Source: Alphaproteobacteria bacterium
GTDB taxonomy: Bacteria; Pseudomonadota; Alphaproteobacteria; Caulobacterales; Hyphomonadaceae
Assembly: GCA_016125405.1 (NCBI GenBank)
Contig: WGLW01000001.1
Coordinates: 1 to 44,165 of the forward strand
DNA: 44,165 bases
Reading direction: 5' to 3'
Part shown: one piece after another, positions 26,866 to 34,860 of the stretch
How positions within the stretch are numbered: the stretch's first letter is position 1
How the letters are laid out: every line of letters begins with the position of its first letter
The notes under the pieces: model-generated
Told to the model about the DNA's origin: nothing
Seen by the model: the letters and a program-made list of their open reading frames with translations, nothing else
Database searches by the model: none
Program-made: the position numbers and the translations under genes

Positions 26866-26929
26866 CATACTCCCTCCCATCCTCGCAGGTATCTTCCTGC
26901 TGAGTTTGTTTTCGGTCGGCGCGCGACGC

Positions 26930-27412
26930 CTAGGGCTTCGCCGCCGGACGTTGATACAGTTCGATCGTGTACCCGTCAGGGTCTTTCACGATGTTGGTTC
27001 CGTCAACGATCTTTGCCGGCGGATAACCTGCCGCGGCCAACCGCTCGGCCATCTTGCGGCCGCTCGGCACCACCAGCACGATCCGCCCAAACCGCGTCGC
27101 ATCGGGCACGACATCGCCTTGGCTGAGCACGATCAGAGTGTCGGCCTGCGTGTTTCCCGACATGCCGAGCAGGTACTCGACGATCTGGCCGGATTTGTTC
27201 GGCACCTTGGCGTCGATCTGGAGGCCCAGAACTTCGGTGTAGAACTTCACCGAGCGTTCCAGGTTCGAAACCCTGAGGCCAAGACCGGAAACCCGGATGG
27301 GCTTCACGTCTTCCGTCAGCGGGGGCGGCGAGGTCGTGGCCTGTGCGTGGGCAGCCGGGCAGGCGGCGGCCGCAACCATAACCGCGAGTGCGGCCAACAT
27401 GCGATGTGTCAC
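26930..27412 (-). CDS. Exported VOC-fold (glyoxalase-like) protein
   Basis: 160 residues from the GTG at 27412, with GGAG 9 bases upstream. Signal peptide MLAALAVMVAAAACPAAHAQ. One VOC module follows: VSGLGLRVSNLERSVKFYTEVLGL, then FGRIVLVVPSGRKMAERLAAAGY, then DPDGYTIELYQRP. In glyoxalase-type enzymes the first and third metal ligands are usually His (H.xLRV and GHxAxxV); here these positions read Gly and Arg, although the last Glu in IELY is kept. Metal binding is therefore doubtful. Export is unusual for this fold. It lies 16 bp after the 428-residue protein gene, so the two are co-transcribed. Confidence 0.8.
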   Translation of the reverse strand: MTHRMLAALAVMVAAAACPAAHAQATTSPPPLTEDVKPIRVSGLGLRVSNLERSVKFYTEVLGLQIDAKVPNKSGQIVEYLLGMSGNTQADTLIVLSQGDVVPDATRFGRIVLVVPSGRKMAERLAAAGYPPAKIVDGTNIVKDPDGYTIELYQRPAAKP

Positions 27413-27428
27413 GTTTTGATGCTCCGGG

Positions 27429-28715
27429 CTATTTGCGGCCGCTCGCAGGCGCCGCCGATGCGGCTTCGGAAACCTTGGCGGGAACCGGATAGACCTTGAG
27501 AGACTCGCCGAACGGAACCTTCGGGTCCGGCACGAGTCCGTCCACGACATAGATCTTCTTCTTTTCCGGCGGCTCCTTGGACGCCATCGCCTTGTATGAC
27601 GTGACTTCGGTCACCTGCTTGCTGGCGTCCGGCGTCATCACGAAGGCCGGGATGGCGTCGACCCGCTCGGCATATGAGATGTGGGTTTTCTCGCCGCCCG
27701 GTCCGGTCGGGCTGTAGTCCGCGCTGCGCTTCAGGGCGTAGTAGACGTCCGGCAGGCGCACCCAGGTGAGAGACTCAATCACCGGCCCCCGGGCCCTGAC
27801 CCAGCCATCGTAAACCGGCTTCCACGGCCGGTAGCCGCCAACATAGCCTTTCAGCGAGCCGTCCTTTTCCATCGTCAGGCTGACGCGGGCCCTCAAGAGC
27901 TGCAGCTCGCCTGTATAGCTGGGATCGCGCAACCACACTTCGTCGGCCGCCGTCCTCGACGTGATCACGCCGTCCTTCGTCTGGGCCTTGAACAGCGCTT
28001 CGAATTTTGCATCCGGCTTGATGCGGAACGTGTAGTCGCGAGCGATCTCGCCATTGCCGTCCTTCACCAGCTTGTCGCCGCTCATGTAGAAGCCGACGTC
28101 GACAGCCTTGTCGTTCATCGGATCGTCGCCCTTGCCGGCGACCACGATGACGACCGTCCACGCGCCCTCGCGCATCGAATCGTTGAAGGTCAGCGCTCCG
28201 CTGGAGAGGCGAGGCGGTCCGCGATAGGTCTTCCAGCAGCCCAGCGTTTTGTAGAACGTGTTGTCGATGCCTTTTTCGCCGGTCGGGCTGACGAAGCCGG
28301 TGGACGTGTCGCCGTCGAGGTTGATGCCCTCGGAGATCTTTCCCGACACGCCCACGAGGCCGTAGTCCTTGGTCGTCTCGGGGTGGATATAGACGTTCGC
28401 GCGGCCCTCGCCACGGAAGGCCATCTGGTTCTGGCCGTGCACCGGGCTGCGGCTTGGGTTTGCCGGGTCGCGAAGCCATTTTGCCTCGGCAGGCGTATAG
28501 CCTGCATCTTCCAGCAGCTTCACTTGATCGATCTCCGGGTTGGTGCCCTTCGGGCAGTCCGTCCCCGGGTCGGTGACGCCGGTCTTGGCCCCGTAGTACA
28601 TCGCCGCTTCATTCCATTCGACGACATAGGTTTTCGACCATTCCGCCGAAGCGGCGCCGCAGAAGCCGACCAGCGCTGCGGTCGTCGCGGCCAGTTCAAT
28701 CAGCCGGCGCTTCAT
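27429..28715 (-). CDS. Exported protein of unknown function, co-encoded with DUF1592/DUF1552 genes
   Basis: 428 residues. Signal peptide KRRLIELAATTAALVGFCGAASAEW; GAGGGGGAAAG precedes the ATG. I recognise no family. Visible features: PGTDCPKGTNPE near residue 53 and LGCWKTYRGPPR, which give two cysteines in the mature part; LSSGALTFNDSMREGAWTVVI; many Tyr/Trp-rich beta-like stretches (LKGYVGGYRPWKPVYDGW); and a conserved-looking DVYYALKRSADY. The C-terminus is Lys/Glu/Pro-rich and then Ala-rich. It starts 11 bp after the DUF1552 stop and ends 16 bp before the VOC start, so it is a core member of this operon and probably works with those proteins in the periplasm. Confidence 0.75.
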   Translation of the reverse strand: MKRRLIELAATTAALVGFCGAASAEWSKTYVVEWNEAAMYYGAKTGVTDPGTDCPKGTNPEIDQVKLLEDAGYTPAEAKWLRDPANPSRSPVHGQNQMAFRGEGRANVYIHPETTKDYGLVGVSGKISEGINLDGDTSTGFVSPTGEKGIDNTFYKTLGCWKTYRGPPRLSSGALTFNDSMREGAWTVVIVVAGKGDDPMNDKAVDVGFYMSGDKLVKDGNGEIARDYTFRIKPDAKFEALFKAQTKDGVITSRTAADEVWLRDPSYTGELQLLRARVSLTMEKDGSLKGYVGGYRPWKPVYDGWVRARGPVIESLTWVRLPDVYYALKRSADYSPTGPGGEKTHISYAERVDAIPAFVMTPDASKQVTEVTSYKAMASKEPPEKKKIYVVDGLVPDPKVPFGESLKVYPVPAKVSEAASAAPASGRK

Positions 28716-28726
28716 CTCTTTCCCCC

Positions 28727-30076
28727 TCAGGCCATGACTTCGGTGATCGGGCGCGACGTCTTCATGGCGCCCGTGCCGAACTCGCCGACCGGCGCGCCGA
28801 TGATCTGCTGCGCGGTCAGCGAAACGCGCGTGACGGATTCGCCTTCGCTCGAAATGTGCTGGCCCGCCTTGTGGCGTCCGCCCGCGCCGCCGGCGAGCAG
28901 CATCGGGATGTTCTCCAGCGAGTGGATTTTGGCGTAGCCCGTGTCGCTGAAGCCCATGATGAGGGAGTTGTCGAGCAACGTGCCGTCGCCTTCCTTCACC
29001 GCGTCCATTTCGGCGAGGAAGTCTCCGAAGCCTTGCATGACCATTCCGGCGAGCTTGCTGCTCATCGGCTGGTAGCCGAGCTTGGCGTCCGTCGGCTCGT
29101 CATGCGTGTACTGGTGATAGATCTTGGAATCGCCCGCGATATAGGTTTCCGAGGCCCCGGGCGTGTGCACGCAGTTGAAGACGCGCGTCTGGTTGCAGGC
29201 CATCGCCATCGCGAGCAGCTTCGCCATCGCCTTGTTGTTTTCGTTGACCACGTCGATCGAGGCCGACTTCTTGGCTTCGCCGGGGCGGCCCGGGACGACG
29301 CAGGCTTCGCACTTCTCCGGCTTCTGCAACTGAAGTTCGAGCTGGTTTTCCATCTCGCGGACCGACGTGAAGTATTGGTCGAGCTTCACCTTGTCCGCCG
29401 TGCCGACGTCCGCCATCAGCGCCTGGCGCTGGTCTGTCACCGCCGACAGGATGCTCTGCTTGAGCATGACTTTCGGATCGGGTTTCCAGTTCGGGTTGTT
29501 GGGGTCCTGGAAGCCTTCGCCATAGATGCGTTCGTAGAGTGAAACCGGCGTGATTTCCGGGGTCGAGAAGCTCTTGCCGGTGCGGGTCGAATAGCTGAGC
29601 GCCTTGCCGGAGGGCGAAATATCGATCGACTTGAAGCGGCTCGATGAGCCGATCGCGTCGGCGATGCGCGTATCGAAGGAGGGGCCGTCGAACGAGCCCG
29701 TGACTGCCGGCGCGATGCCCGACAGGATCGACGCGTGGCCGCTCCAGTGCACGACGTTGGGCCGGCCGTCGCCGATCGCACGGAAACCGGAGAAGACCGA
29801 AACCTTGTCCTTCACCGGCGCGAGCGACGCCAGCTCGGGCGTGATCTCGTAGCCCGGGCCCTTCTTTGTGGGCACCCAGCGCGTTCCGCCCGTGGGCGTG
29901 TCGGTCAGGCCAAGCCCCCAGAAGTAGGTGCCGAAGCGCACCGGCAGCTTGGTGCCATCGGCCCAGGCCTTGCCGTTCACATCCAGGAAGATGTCGAGGG
30001 CGGGCAGTCCAAGTCCGACCCCGGCGCCGCCCAGCAGGCCGCGGAGCATCGAACGACGGTTGAAACGCAGAGACAT
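28727..30076 (-). CDS. DUF1552 protein with Tat-type signal
   Basis: 449 residues, GGAGG upstream. The N-terminus NRRSMLRGLLGGAGVGLGLPAL is a twin-arginine signal, so it is probably exported folded. The body follows the DUF1552 pattern: RFGTYFWGLGL, PEVKDKVSVFSGF-like LAPVKDKVSVFSGFRA, VVHWSGHASIL, and LLDNSLIMGFSDTGYAKIHSLENIPMLLAG, which resembles the C-terminal part of the alkaline-phosphatase-like DUF1501/1552 group. CEACVVPG is a CxxC pair. The function of the family is not established; it is nearly always next to a DUF1592 gene, as here (22 bp apart). Confidence 0.88.
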   Translation of the reverse strand: MSLRFNRRSMLRGLLGGAGVGLGLPALDIFLDVNGKAWADGTKLPVRFGTYFWGLGLTDTPTGGTRWVPTKKGPGYEITPELASLAPVKDKVSVFSGFRAIGDGRPNVVHWSGHASILSGIAPAVTGSFDGPSFDTRIADAIGSSSRFKSIDISPSGKALSYSTRTGKSFSTPEITPVSLYERIYGEGFQDPNNPNWKPDPKVMLKQSILSAVTDQRQALMADVGTADKVKLDQYFTSVREMENQLELQLQKPEKCEACVVPGRPGEAKKSASIDVVNENNKAMAKLLAMAMACNQTRVFNCVHTPGASETYIAGDSKIYHQYTHDEPTDAKLGYQPMSSKLAGMVMQGFGDFLAEMDAVKEGDGTLLDNSLIMGFSDTGYAKIHSLENIPMLLAGGAGGRHKAGQHISSEGESVTRVSLTAQQIIGAPVGEFGTGAMKTSRPITEVMA

Positions 30077-30098
30077 GAGATCCTCCGATGCGCGGGTG

Positions 30099-31787
30099 TC
30101 AGCGTGTTGGGCTTGTTGGCGTGTCCGATTGGCTGGCGACCTTGACGCCAGCCGGTATTTTGACGGCGAAGAATTCCGGGCTGGTCGCCATTGCGGTCAG
30201 CAGTGCGGGAACCTGGTATCCTGATTTGGCGAACGCCTCGGTCTCGCGCGCGATATAGGACTGGTCGCGATAGCCCGCTGCACGACCAATGCTGTAGCCG
30301 TAAACCTGTTTCACCAGGCAGGCCGGAACATTGGGATCGTCGTGCATGAATTTGCCGAGGCCCTGCGCGCCCGAGAATTTCACGCCGTCAATGTCGGCGC
30401 TCACATCGATGGGCAGGCCGTTTTCGGTCGTGCGGAGTTGTCCCAGGCCATCAAAGTGCTCAAGCGTCAGGCCGGGCGGATCGCTGCTTTGGTGACAGAT
30501 CGAGCACCCCTCATTGGTCATGTGGTCAATCAGGCGTGTCCGCACGGTTCCGTTCTGGATCGCCTGCACCTTGGAGAAATCCACGTTGGCCGGCGGATCC
30601 GGGGTCGGCTGGCAGGTGAAGATCTCGTGCAGCTTGATCCCGCGGCGCGTCGGCGACGACCGGCCAGGGTGGGAGAACAGCGAGAGGAAAGTGACTTGAG
30701 TGAGAATGCCGGAACGCTCGGACGATTGGGGGAAGGTGTAGCGCGTCCATTCCTGCGAGGAGGCAAACGGCACCTTGTAGATCGACGCGAGGTAGCGATT
30801 GATGAAGGTCTCGTTCGAGGTGAAGATGTCGCGATAGTCGCCTTTCCGATCGATCAGCAGGTCGACAAGGGTCTTCAGCGTCTGTTCGCGCGCTGAATCT
30901 GCGACCGCCTGCGAAAACTTCGGATAGGTGGCCGCGTCCTTGTTAAGGCTTTCGAACTGGTCGAACTGCAGCATGTCGGTGAAGTAGGCGCGCACCCCGT
31001 CATCAAGGCGCGGCGACGCGGCGAGGCGCGCAACCTGCTTGTTCAATCCCGCGGGCGTTTGAAGGTCGCCGCTCGTGGCTGCGGCCAGCAGTTCGGCGTC
31101 CGGCGCGGTATCCCAGAAGAGGAAAGAGAGACGCGTCGCCTTGCTGTAGGCGTCCAGGCGGTATTGTCCGGGCGAGGCAGGGTCAGGCTCCGCCGTCTCC
31201 GTGCGGAACAGGAATTCGGGCGCAAGCAGCAAGCTCGTCAGCGAAAGCTGAAGACCAGAATAGAAGTCATGCGCCAGCGTCGCGCCGCGCTCTGCTGTCG
31301 TCAGCCGCGCAGATATCTCTCCCTCAGTGAGCGGACGACGGAACAGTTTTTGGCCGACCGTCGAGATGAATTCCCGGGCGCATTTGGCGTCGGGCTTGCC
31401 GGGGTCCGCCGGCTTGCATCCGATCTGCGTGTCACGCGATTTCGGGTCCATCACCTGTTCGGAAATGGATCCCCCGAGCGCGAAATACTGCTCAAGACCA
31501 GACGTTGTCACCGACAGGTCCGTGCTGCCAATCGCCAGAAGGCCGTCCTGGCGCCGCTCCGGCTCGAAGCGGGCGTTCACCTTGATATCAGGCCCGAAGA
31601 TGTCCGCGATCGTATGGCGGTACTGGCTTTCGGTGATTCTGCGTACGGCCGTCGTCACCGTGGCGGGCGGTTTCGCCTTCGGCGTTTTGGCGAGGGCAGG
31701 GTCGCCCAGTCCGCCCGCAAACAGAGTCGCGCCCGCGAGCGCAAGGCTGGCCGCCCCCGCGCAGGTAAATGCCCGAAATCGTCGCAA
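30099..31787 (-). CDS. DUF1587/1595/1592/1588/1585 multidomain exported protein
   Basis: 562 residues from a TTG at 31787. This start has GGGAG 7 bases upstream, gives a signal peptide (RRFRAFTCAGAASLALAGAT, then DPALAK) and lies about 50 bases after a good promoter; longer in-frame starts would lie at or upstream of that promoter. Domains in order: DUF1587 (VRRITESQYRHTIADIFG), DUF1595 (FISTVGQKLFRRPLTEGE), DUF1592 (ATRLSFLFWDTAPDAELL), DUF1588 (GILTQVTFLSLFSHPGRSSP through CSICHQSSDPPGLTLEHFD) and DUF1585 (CLVKQVYGYSIGRAAG). CSICH at 428-432 is a CxxCH haem-c-type motif. The family is best known from Planctomycetes; its biochemical role is unknown. Confidence 0.88.
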   Translation of the reverse strand: MRRFRAFTCAGAASLALAGATLFAGGLGDPALAKTPKAKPPATVTTAVRRITESQYRHTIADIFGPDIKVNARFEPERRQDGLLAIGSTDLSVTTSGLEQYFALGGSISEQVMDPKSRDTQIGCKPADPGKPDAKCAREFISTVGQKLFRRPLTEGEISARLTTAERGATLAHDFYSGLQLSLTSLLLAPEFLFRTETAEPDPASPGQYRLDAYSKATRLSFLFWDTAPDAELLAAATSGDLQTPAGLNKQVARLAASPRLDDGVRAYFTDMLQFDQFESLNKDAATYPKFSQAVADSAREQTLKTLVDLLIDRKGDYRDIFTSNETFINRYLASIYKVPFASSQEWTRYTFPQSSERSGILTQVTFLSLFSHPGRSSPTRRGIKLHEIFTCQPTPDPPANVDFSKVQAIQNGTVRTRLIDHMTNEGCSICHQSSDPPGLTLEHFDGLGQLRTTENGLPIDVSADIDGVKFSGAQGLGKFMHDDPNVPACLVKQVYGYSIGRAAGYRDQSYIARETEAFAKSGYQVPALLTAMATSPEFFAVKIPAGVKVASQSDTPTSPTR

Positions 31788-31844
31788 ATCCTCACTCCCA
31801 GGACAGAACTGCCCGTCTCCGGTCTCGCGCCGGAGCATTAAATG

Positions 31845-31873
31845 ACTAGAGCGCCATTTTTGTTTGCGGTCAA
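31845..31873 (-). promoter_or_regulatory. Sigma70-like promoter of the DUF1592-DUF1552 operon
   Basis: On the minus strand, TTGACC (31873-31868) and TCTAGT (31850-31845) are spaced by exactly 17 bases. Transcription would begin near 31838, leaving a leader of about 50 bases before the TTG start at 31787. The -35 overlaps the inverted repeats at 31862-31899. Confidence 0.6.
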
Positions 31874-31899
31874 CATAGACTGCAAACCCGGGTGCAGTC
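31862..31899. promoter_or_regulatory. Candidate TetR operator array (two overlapping inverted repeats)
   Basis: GTTTGCGGT (31862-31870) and ACTGCAAAC (31879-31887) match at 8 of 9 positions with an 8-base spacer. The right arm is shared with a second pair, GACTGCA (31878-31884) and TGCAGTC (31893-31899), a perfect match, also with an 8-base spacer. The array overlaps the -35 of the DUF1592 operon and lies about 110 bp upstream of the divergent TetR gene, so repression by that regulator is the simplest reading. Confidence 0.55.
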
Positions 31900-31983
31900 C
31901 GGCTCCCCCGCCAATTGATCGCCCTTGAGCGCAAATCCCGACAGGTTAGAAGGCGTTAGCGTCGCGCGGCCCTGCACGCGGCG

Positions 31984-31996
31984 GCAGTCGAACTGC
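31984..31996. promoter_or_regulatory. Second candidate TetR site, next to the tetR start
   Basis: GCAGT-CGA-ACTGC is a perfect inverted repeat that carries the same ACTGC core as the array at 31862-31899. It ends 10 bp before the ATG at 32007, so binding here would fit autoregulation. The short spacer differs from the other sites, so it may be only one half-site plus chance symmetry. Confidence 0.35.
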
Positions 31997-32006
31997 AGAT
32001 AACAGA

Positions 32007-32693
32007 ATGGCGATTGTGAGCGACCGGCGTACCCCCTCGAAGTCCAGCGGCAAATCCGGCGCAAACGCCGCGACCGTCCGCGGCCCGCACGCCAAGCGCT
32101 CGGCCGCGATGCGTGTCCGCGTGATCGATGCGGCCATCGACTGTCTCACCCGGCTTGGCTACAGCGCGACCACCCTCCAGGTCGTCATCGATACCGCAGG
32201 GGTAAGCCGGGGCGCCGTGCTTCACCACTTTCCGACGCGCGTGGACCTGATGATCGCCGTCGCCGAATACGCCGCCGGCAAACAGAACCGTCAGGTCGCC
32301 CGGCTGTTGGCCGATACCGTGCCGGGGATGGATCGTTTCGTGGCGCTTACCATGGCGACCTGGGACGCCATGGTTCGCCCTCCGTCAATCGCTCTCATCG
32401 AGATCATGATGGGATCGCGCAGCGACCCGGAGCTGGGCGCGCGGTTTCCCGCCGTGCACGAGGCGCTCGAGAGATACCAGCGCGAAGGCGTCTGGGAGAC
32501 GGCCAAGGAAGCCGGCATCACGGACAAGGCGTCGATCGAGGCGATGATCCATCTTCACAACGCGGCGATGCGGGGCCTTGTGCTGGACCTGATGTACTCC
32601 AAGGACCGCAAGCGCACCGATAGCGCCATGAAGCTCCTGCTGCGCTACAAGAAACAGCTGGCGGCCGATCTAACGAAGAAGTCTTCGAAGTAA
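32007..32693 (+). CDS. TetR-family transcriptional regulator
   Basis: 228 residues. After a Ser/Lys/Gly-rich N-terminal tail of about 34 residues comes the TetR helix-turn-helix: RVIDAAIDCLTRLGYSATTLQVVIDTAGVSRGAVLHHFPTRVDL is split here as VIDAAIDCLTRLGYSATTL and then AGVSRGAVLHHFPTRVDLM. The C-terminal helices form the ligand and dimer domain. The start is uncertain: no ribosome-binding site is visible before ATG 32007, and GTG 32016 is also possible. It is divergent from the DUF1592-DUF1552 operon across inverted repeats and is followed after about 100 bp by the CocE/NonD hydrolase, so it probably controls both arms. Confidence 0.88.
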   Translation: MAIVSDRRTPSKSSGKSGANAATVRGPHAKRSAAMRVRVIDAAIDCLTRLGYSATTLQVVIDTAGVSRGAVLHHFPTRVDLMIAVAEYAAGKQNRQVARLLADTVPGMDRFVALTMATWDAMVRPPSIALIEIMMGSRSDPELGARFPAVHEALERYQREGVWETAKEAGITDKASIEAMIHLHNAAMRGLVLDLMYSKDRKRTDSAMKLLLRYKKQLAADLTKKSSK

Positions 32694-32793
32694 TCCGCCC
32701 CGGACCGGGCCCTCCGCCCGCTGCGCCCATCGACAGCCAAACGCCCGATTGTAAAATCGACGCGTTCGGCGCCAGTTCAGGACCCATCCAGTC

Positions 32794-34860
32794 TTGCGAC
32801 ATTCCCTAACGTCCGTGCGTCCGGGCTCCACCCGCCGCAGCGTCCTGGCGAGCGGCCTGTCGGCGCCTCTGTTTGCTGCCTGTACGCAAACCCCGCACTC
32901 CGGCTGGAAGATGCCGCCGGAACAGCCTTACCGGATCGTCGAACACACCTGGATTCCGATGCGCGACAATGTCCGGCTTTCGGCGCGCATGTGGATACCC
33001 GAGGGCGGCTCTCCATCGCCTGCCGTTCTGGAGAGCATCCCCTATCGCAAGCGCGACCTGTACCGCCCCTATGACGATATCTGGGGAAAGGCGCTGGCCG
33101 CCGCCGGGATTGCCTTTGTCCGCGTCGACGTACGCGGCTCGGGAGACTCCGAAGGGGTCATGACCGACGAATACTCCGAGAACGAATTGCGCGATTGCGT
33201 CGAGGCGATCGCGTGGATCGCCAGCCAGCCCTGGTGCACGGGCGCGGTCGGCATGCGGGGCATTTCCTGGGGCGGCATCAACACGCTTCAGGTCGCCGCG
33301 CGACGCCCGCCCGAACTCAAGGCGATCGTGTCGATGGGAACCTGCGACCGGCGCTACACCGATGACGCACATTATATCGGAGGCAGCCTGGGGCGGACCA
33401 ATTTCCAGTGGGGCGTTCTCTTCAAGACGGTGATGGCCGGACCGCCCGACCCGGAAATCGTCGGGCCCGCCTGGCGCGACATGTGGCGCAAACGCCTCGA
33501 GGCGACGCCGCCCATCCTTACGACCTGGACGCAGCATCAGCGCGAGGACGCCTACTGGCGCCGCGGCTCGGTGGCCGAGGATTATACCTCGATCGATGTC
33601 CCGGCGCTGCTGGTCAGCGGATGGAGCGACACCTATTGCGTGCCGGTCCTCCGGCTGCTTGCCAGGCTCAAGAGTCCGGCGAGAGCATTGGTCGGTCCAT
33701 GGGGCCACACCTATCCCTACACGGCGCAACCCGTCGGCCTCGCATGGGCGCAGGAAGAGGTCCGCTGGTGGCGTCACTGGCTCGTCGGCGAACCGACGGG
33801 GTTCATGGCTGAACCCGCGCTGCGCGCCTTCATGCCCTATGCGACCGCCGCGGAAGCGCGCGGCAAGCCCATTCCCGGCCGCTGGGTCGCCGAACGCCAC
33901 TGGCCGCCGAAACGCGCCCATCGCCGGTTTTTCCTGAACGCCGGTTCGCTCGACGCCACGGCGGCTCCGCCGGTCATCGTCACGCACAACGACAAGGGCG
34001 TCGTTGGCACGACAAAGCCGGAGTGGCTGGATCGCCTGCCCATCGAGCAGTCGTATGACGACAAGCGCTCGACCGTCTTCGACAGCGCGGCGCTCGAAGC
34101 GCCGCTGGAAATTCTCGGATCGCCGGTTGTTCGTCTCAGGATTTCGTCGGACCAGCCGGTTGCGAAGGTGGCGCTGAGGCTCACCGAAGTGCGACCCGAC
34201 GGCTCAAGCCGGCTGGTGACCTGGGCGGTGCTGAACCTGACGCGCAGAAACTCCATGTCAGAGCCAGAGGCGCTTTCGCCGGGCAAGGCCTATGAGGTCC
34301 CTGTAACGCTGCGGACGATCGCCCACAGGTTCAGCGCGGGCTCGCGCATACGGCTGGCGCTTTCTGAAGCGCTGTGGCCAATGGTCTGGCCATCGCCCGT
34401 GCGGCCGACGCTTCATATCGAAACCGGCGTCTCGCATCTCGATCTGCCCGTGCGCATCGCCGAACGGCAGGCCCCGCCGTTTCCGGTTGATGAAGTCCGC
34501 TCTCAGGCGGAGCCGCCGCCCGTCTACGAACCCGGTTCGGCCGACGCCAGCGGCAGGATCAAGCTCATCAATGATGCGCCGTATTCTTCCTATCGTATCG
34601 ACGGCGCCGACGTTGAACTCTCCTCCGAGCGCGAAGAGGTTTGCGAGATCGACGAGACTGGACCGGGCCAGTCGCTCTGGCGCCAGCGCGTCCGGTCCGG
34701 CTGGCGCCGCGACGGATGGAATTGCGAGGTGGAGGCGTCCTACCAGCTTGAAGCCGACGCCGGAAATTTCCGGCTCAGCGAAACGCTCAAGGCCAGCGAG
34801 AATGGCAAGGAGACGTTTACGCGCACGTCCGAAACCGCCATCCCGCGAGACCTCATTTAG
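32794..34860 (+). CDS. Exported CocE/NonD-type serine hydrolase (X-Pro dipeptidyl-peptidase S15 fold)
   Basis: 688 residues from a TTG at 32794 (GTG 32815 is an alternative; neither has a strong site). The N-terminus STRRSVLASGLSAPLFAAC is a Tat-like signal with a lipobox-like Cys. The triad is visible: Ser158 in MRGISWGG, Asp279 in VSGWSDTYC and His305 in GPWGHTYP. RVDVRGSGDSEG is a family hallmark, and a C-terminal jelly-roll domain follows (SPVVRLRISSDQPVAKV). Members include cocaine esterase, alpha-amino-acid ester hydrolases and acylases; the substrate is unknown here. Its place after tetR links it to the ester cluster. Confidence 0.9.
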   Translation: MRHSLTSVRPGSTRRSVLASGLSAPLFAACTQTPHSGWKMPPEQPYRIVEHTWIPMRDNVRLSARMWIPEGGSPSPAVLESIPYRKRDLYRPYDDIWGKALAAAGIAFVRVDVRGSGDSEGVMTDEYSENELRDCVEAIAWIASQPWCTGAVGMRGISWGGINTLQVAARRPPELKAIVSMGTCDRRYTDDAHYIGGSLGRTNFQWGVLFKTVMAGPPDPEIVGPAWRDMWRKRLEATPPILTTWTQHQREDAYWRRGSVAEDYTSIDVPALLVSGWSDTYCVPVLRLLARLKSPARALVGPWGHTYPYTAQPVGLAWAQEEVRWWRHWLVGEPTGFMAEPALRAFMPYATAAEARGKPIPGRWVAERHWPPKRAHRRFFLNAGSLDATAAPPVIVTHNDKGVVGTTKPEWLDRLPIEQSYDDKRSTVFDSAALEAPLEILGSPVVRLRISSDQPVAKVALRLTEVRPDGSSRLVTWAVLNLTRRNSMSEPEALSPGKAYEVPVTLRTIAHRFSAGSRIRLALSEALWPMVWPSPVRPTLHIETGVSHLDLPVRIAERQAPPFPVDEVRSQAEPPPVYEPGSADASGRIKLINDAPYSSYRIDGADVELSSEREEVCEIDETGPGQSLWRQRVRSGWRRDGWNCEVEASYQLEADAGNFRLSETLKASENGKETFTRTSETAIPRDLI

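Noticed and set aside
27681-28937. 418-residue plus-strand frame opposite the 428-residue protein
   Set aside because: Considered because the minus-strand product is unknown, but that product has a signal peptide, a ribosome-binding site and tight operon spacing, while the plus frame has none and crosses two genes.
32806-33987. 393-residue minus-strand frame opposite the CocE/NonD gene
   Set aside because: The plus-strand gene has a complete Ser-Asp-His triad; the antisense frame is compositionally a shadow.
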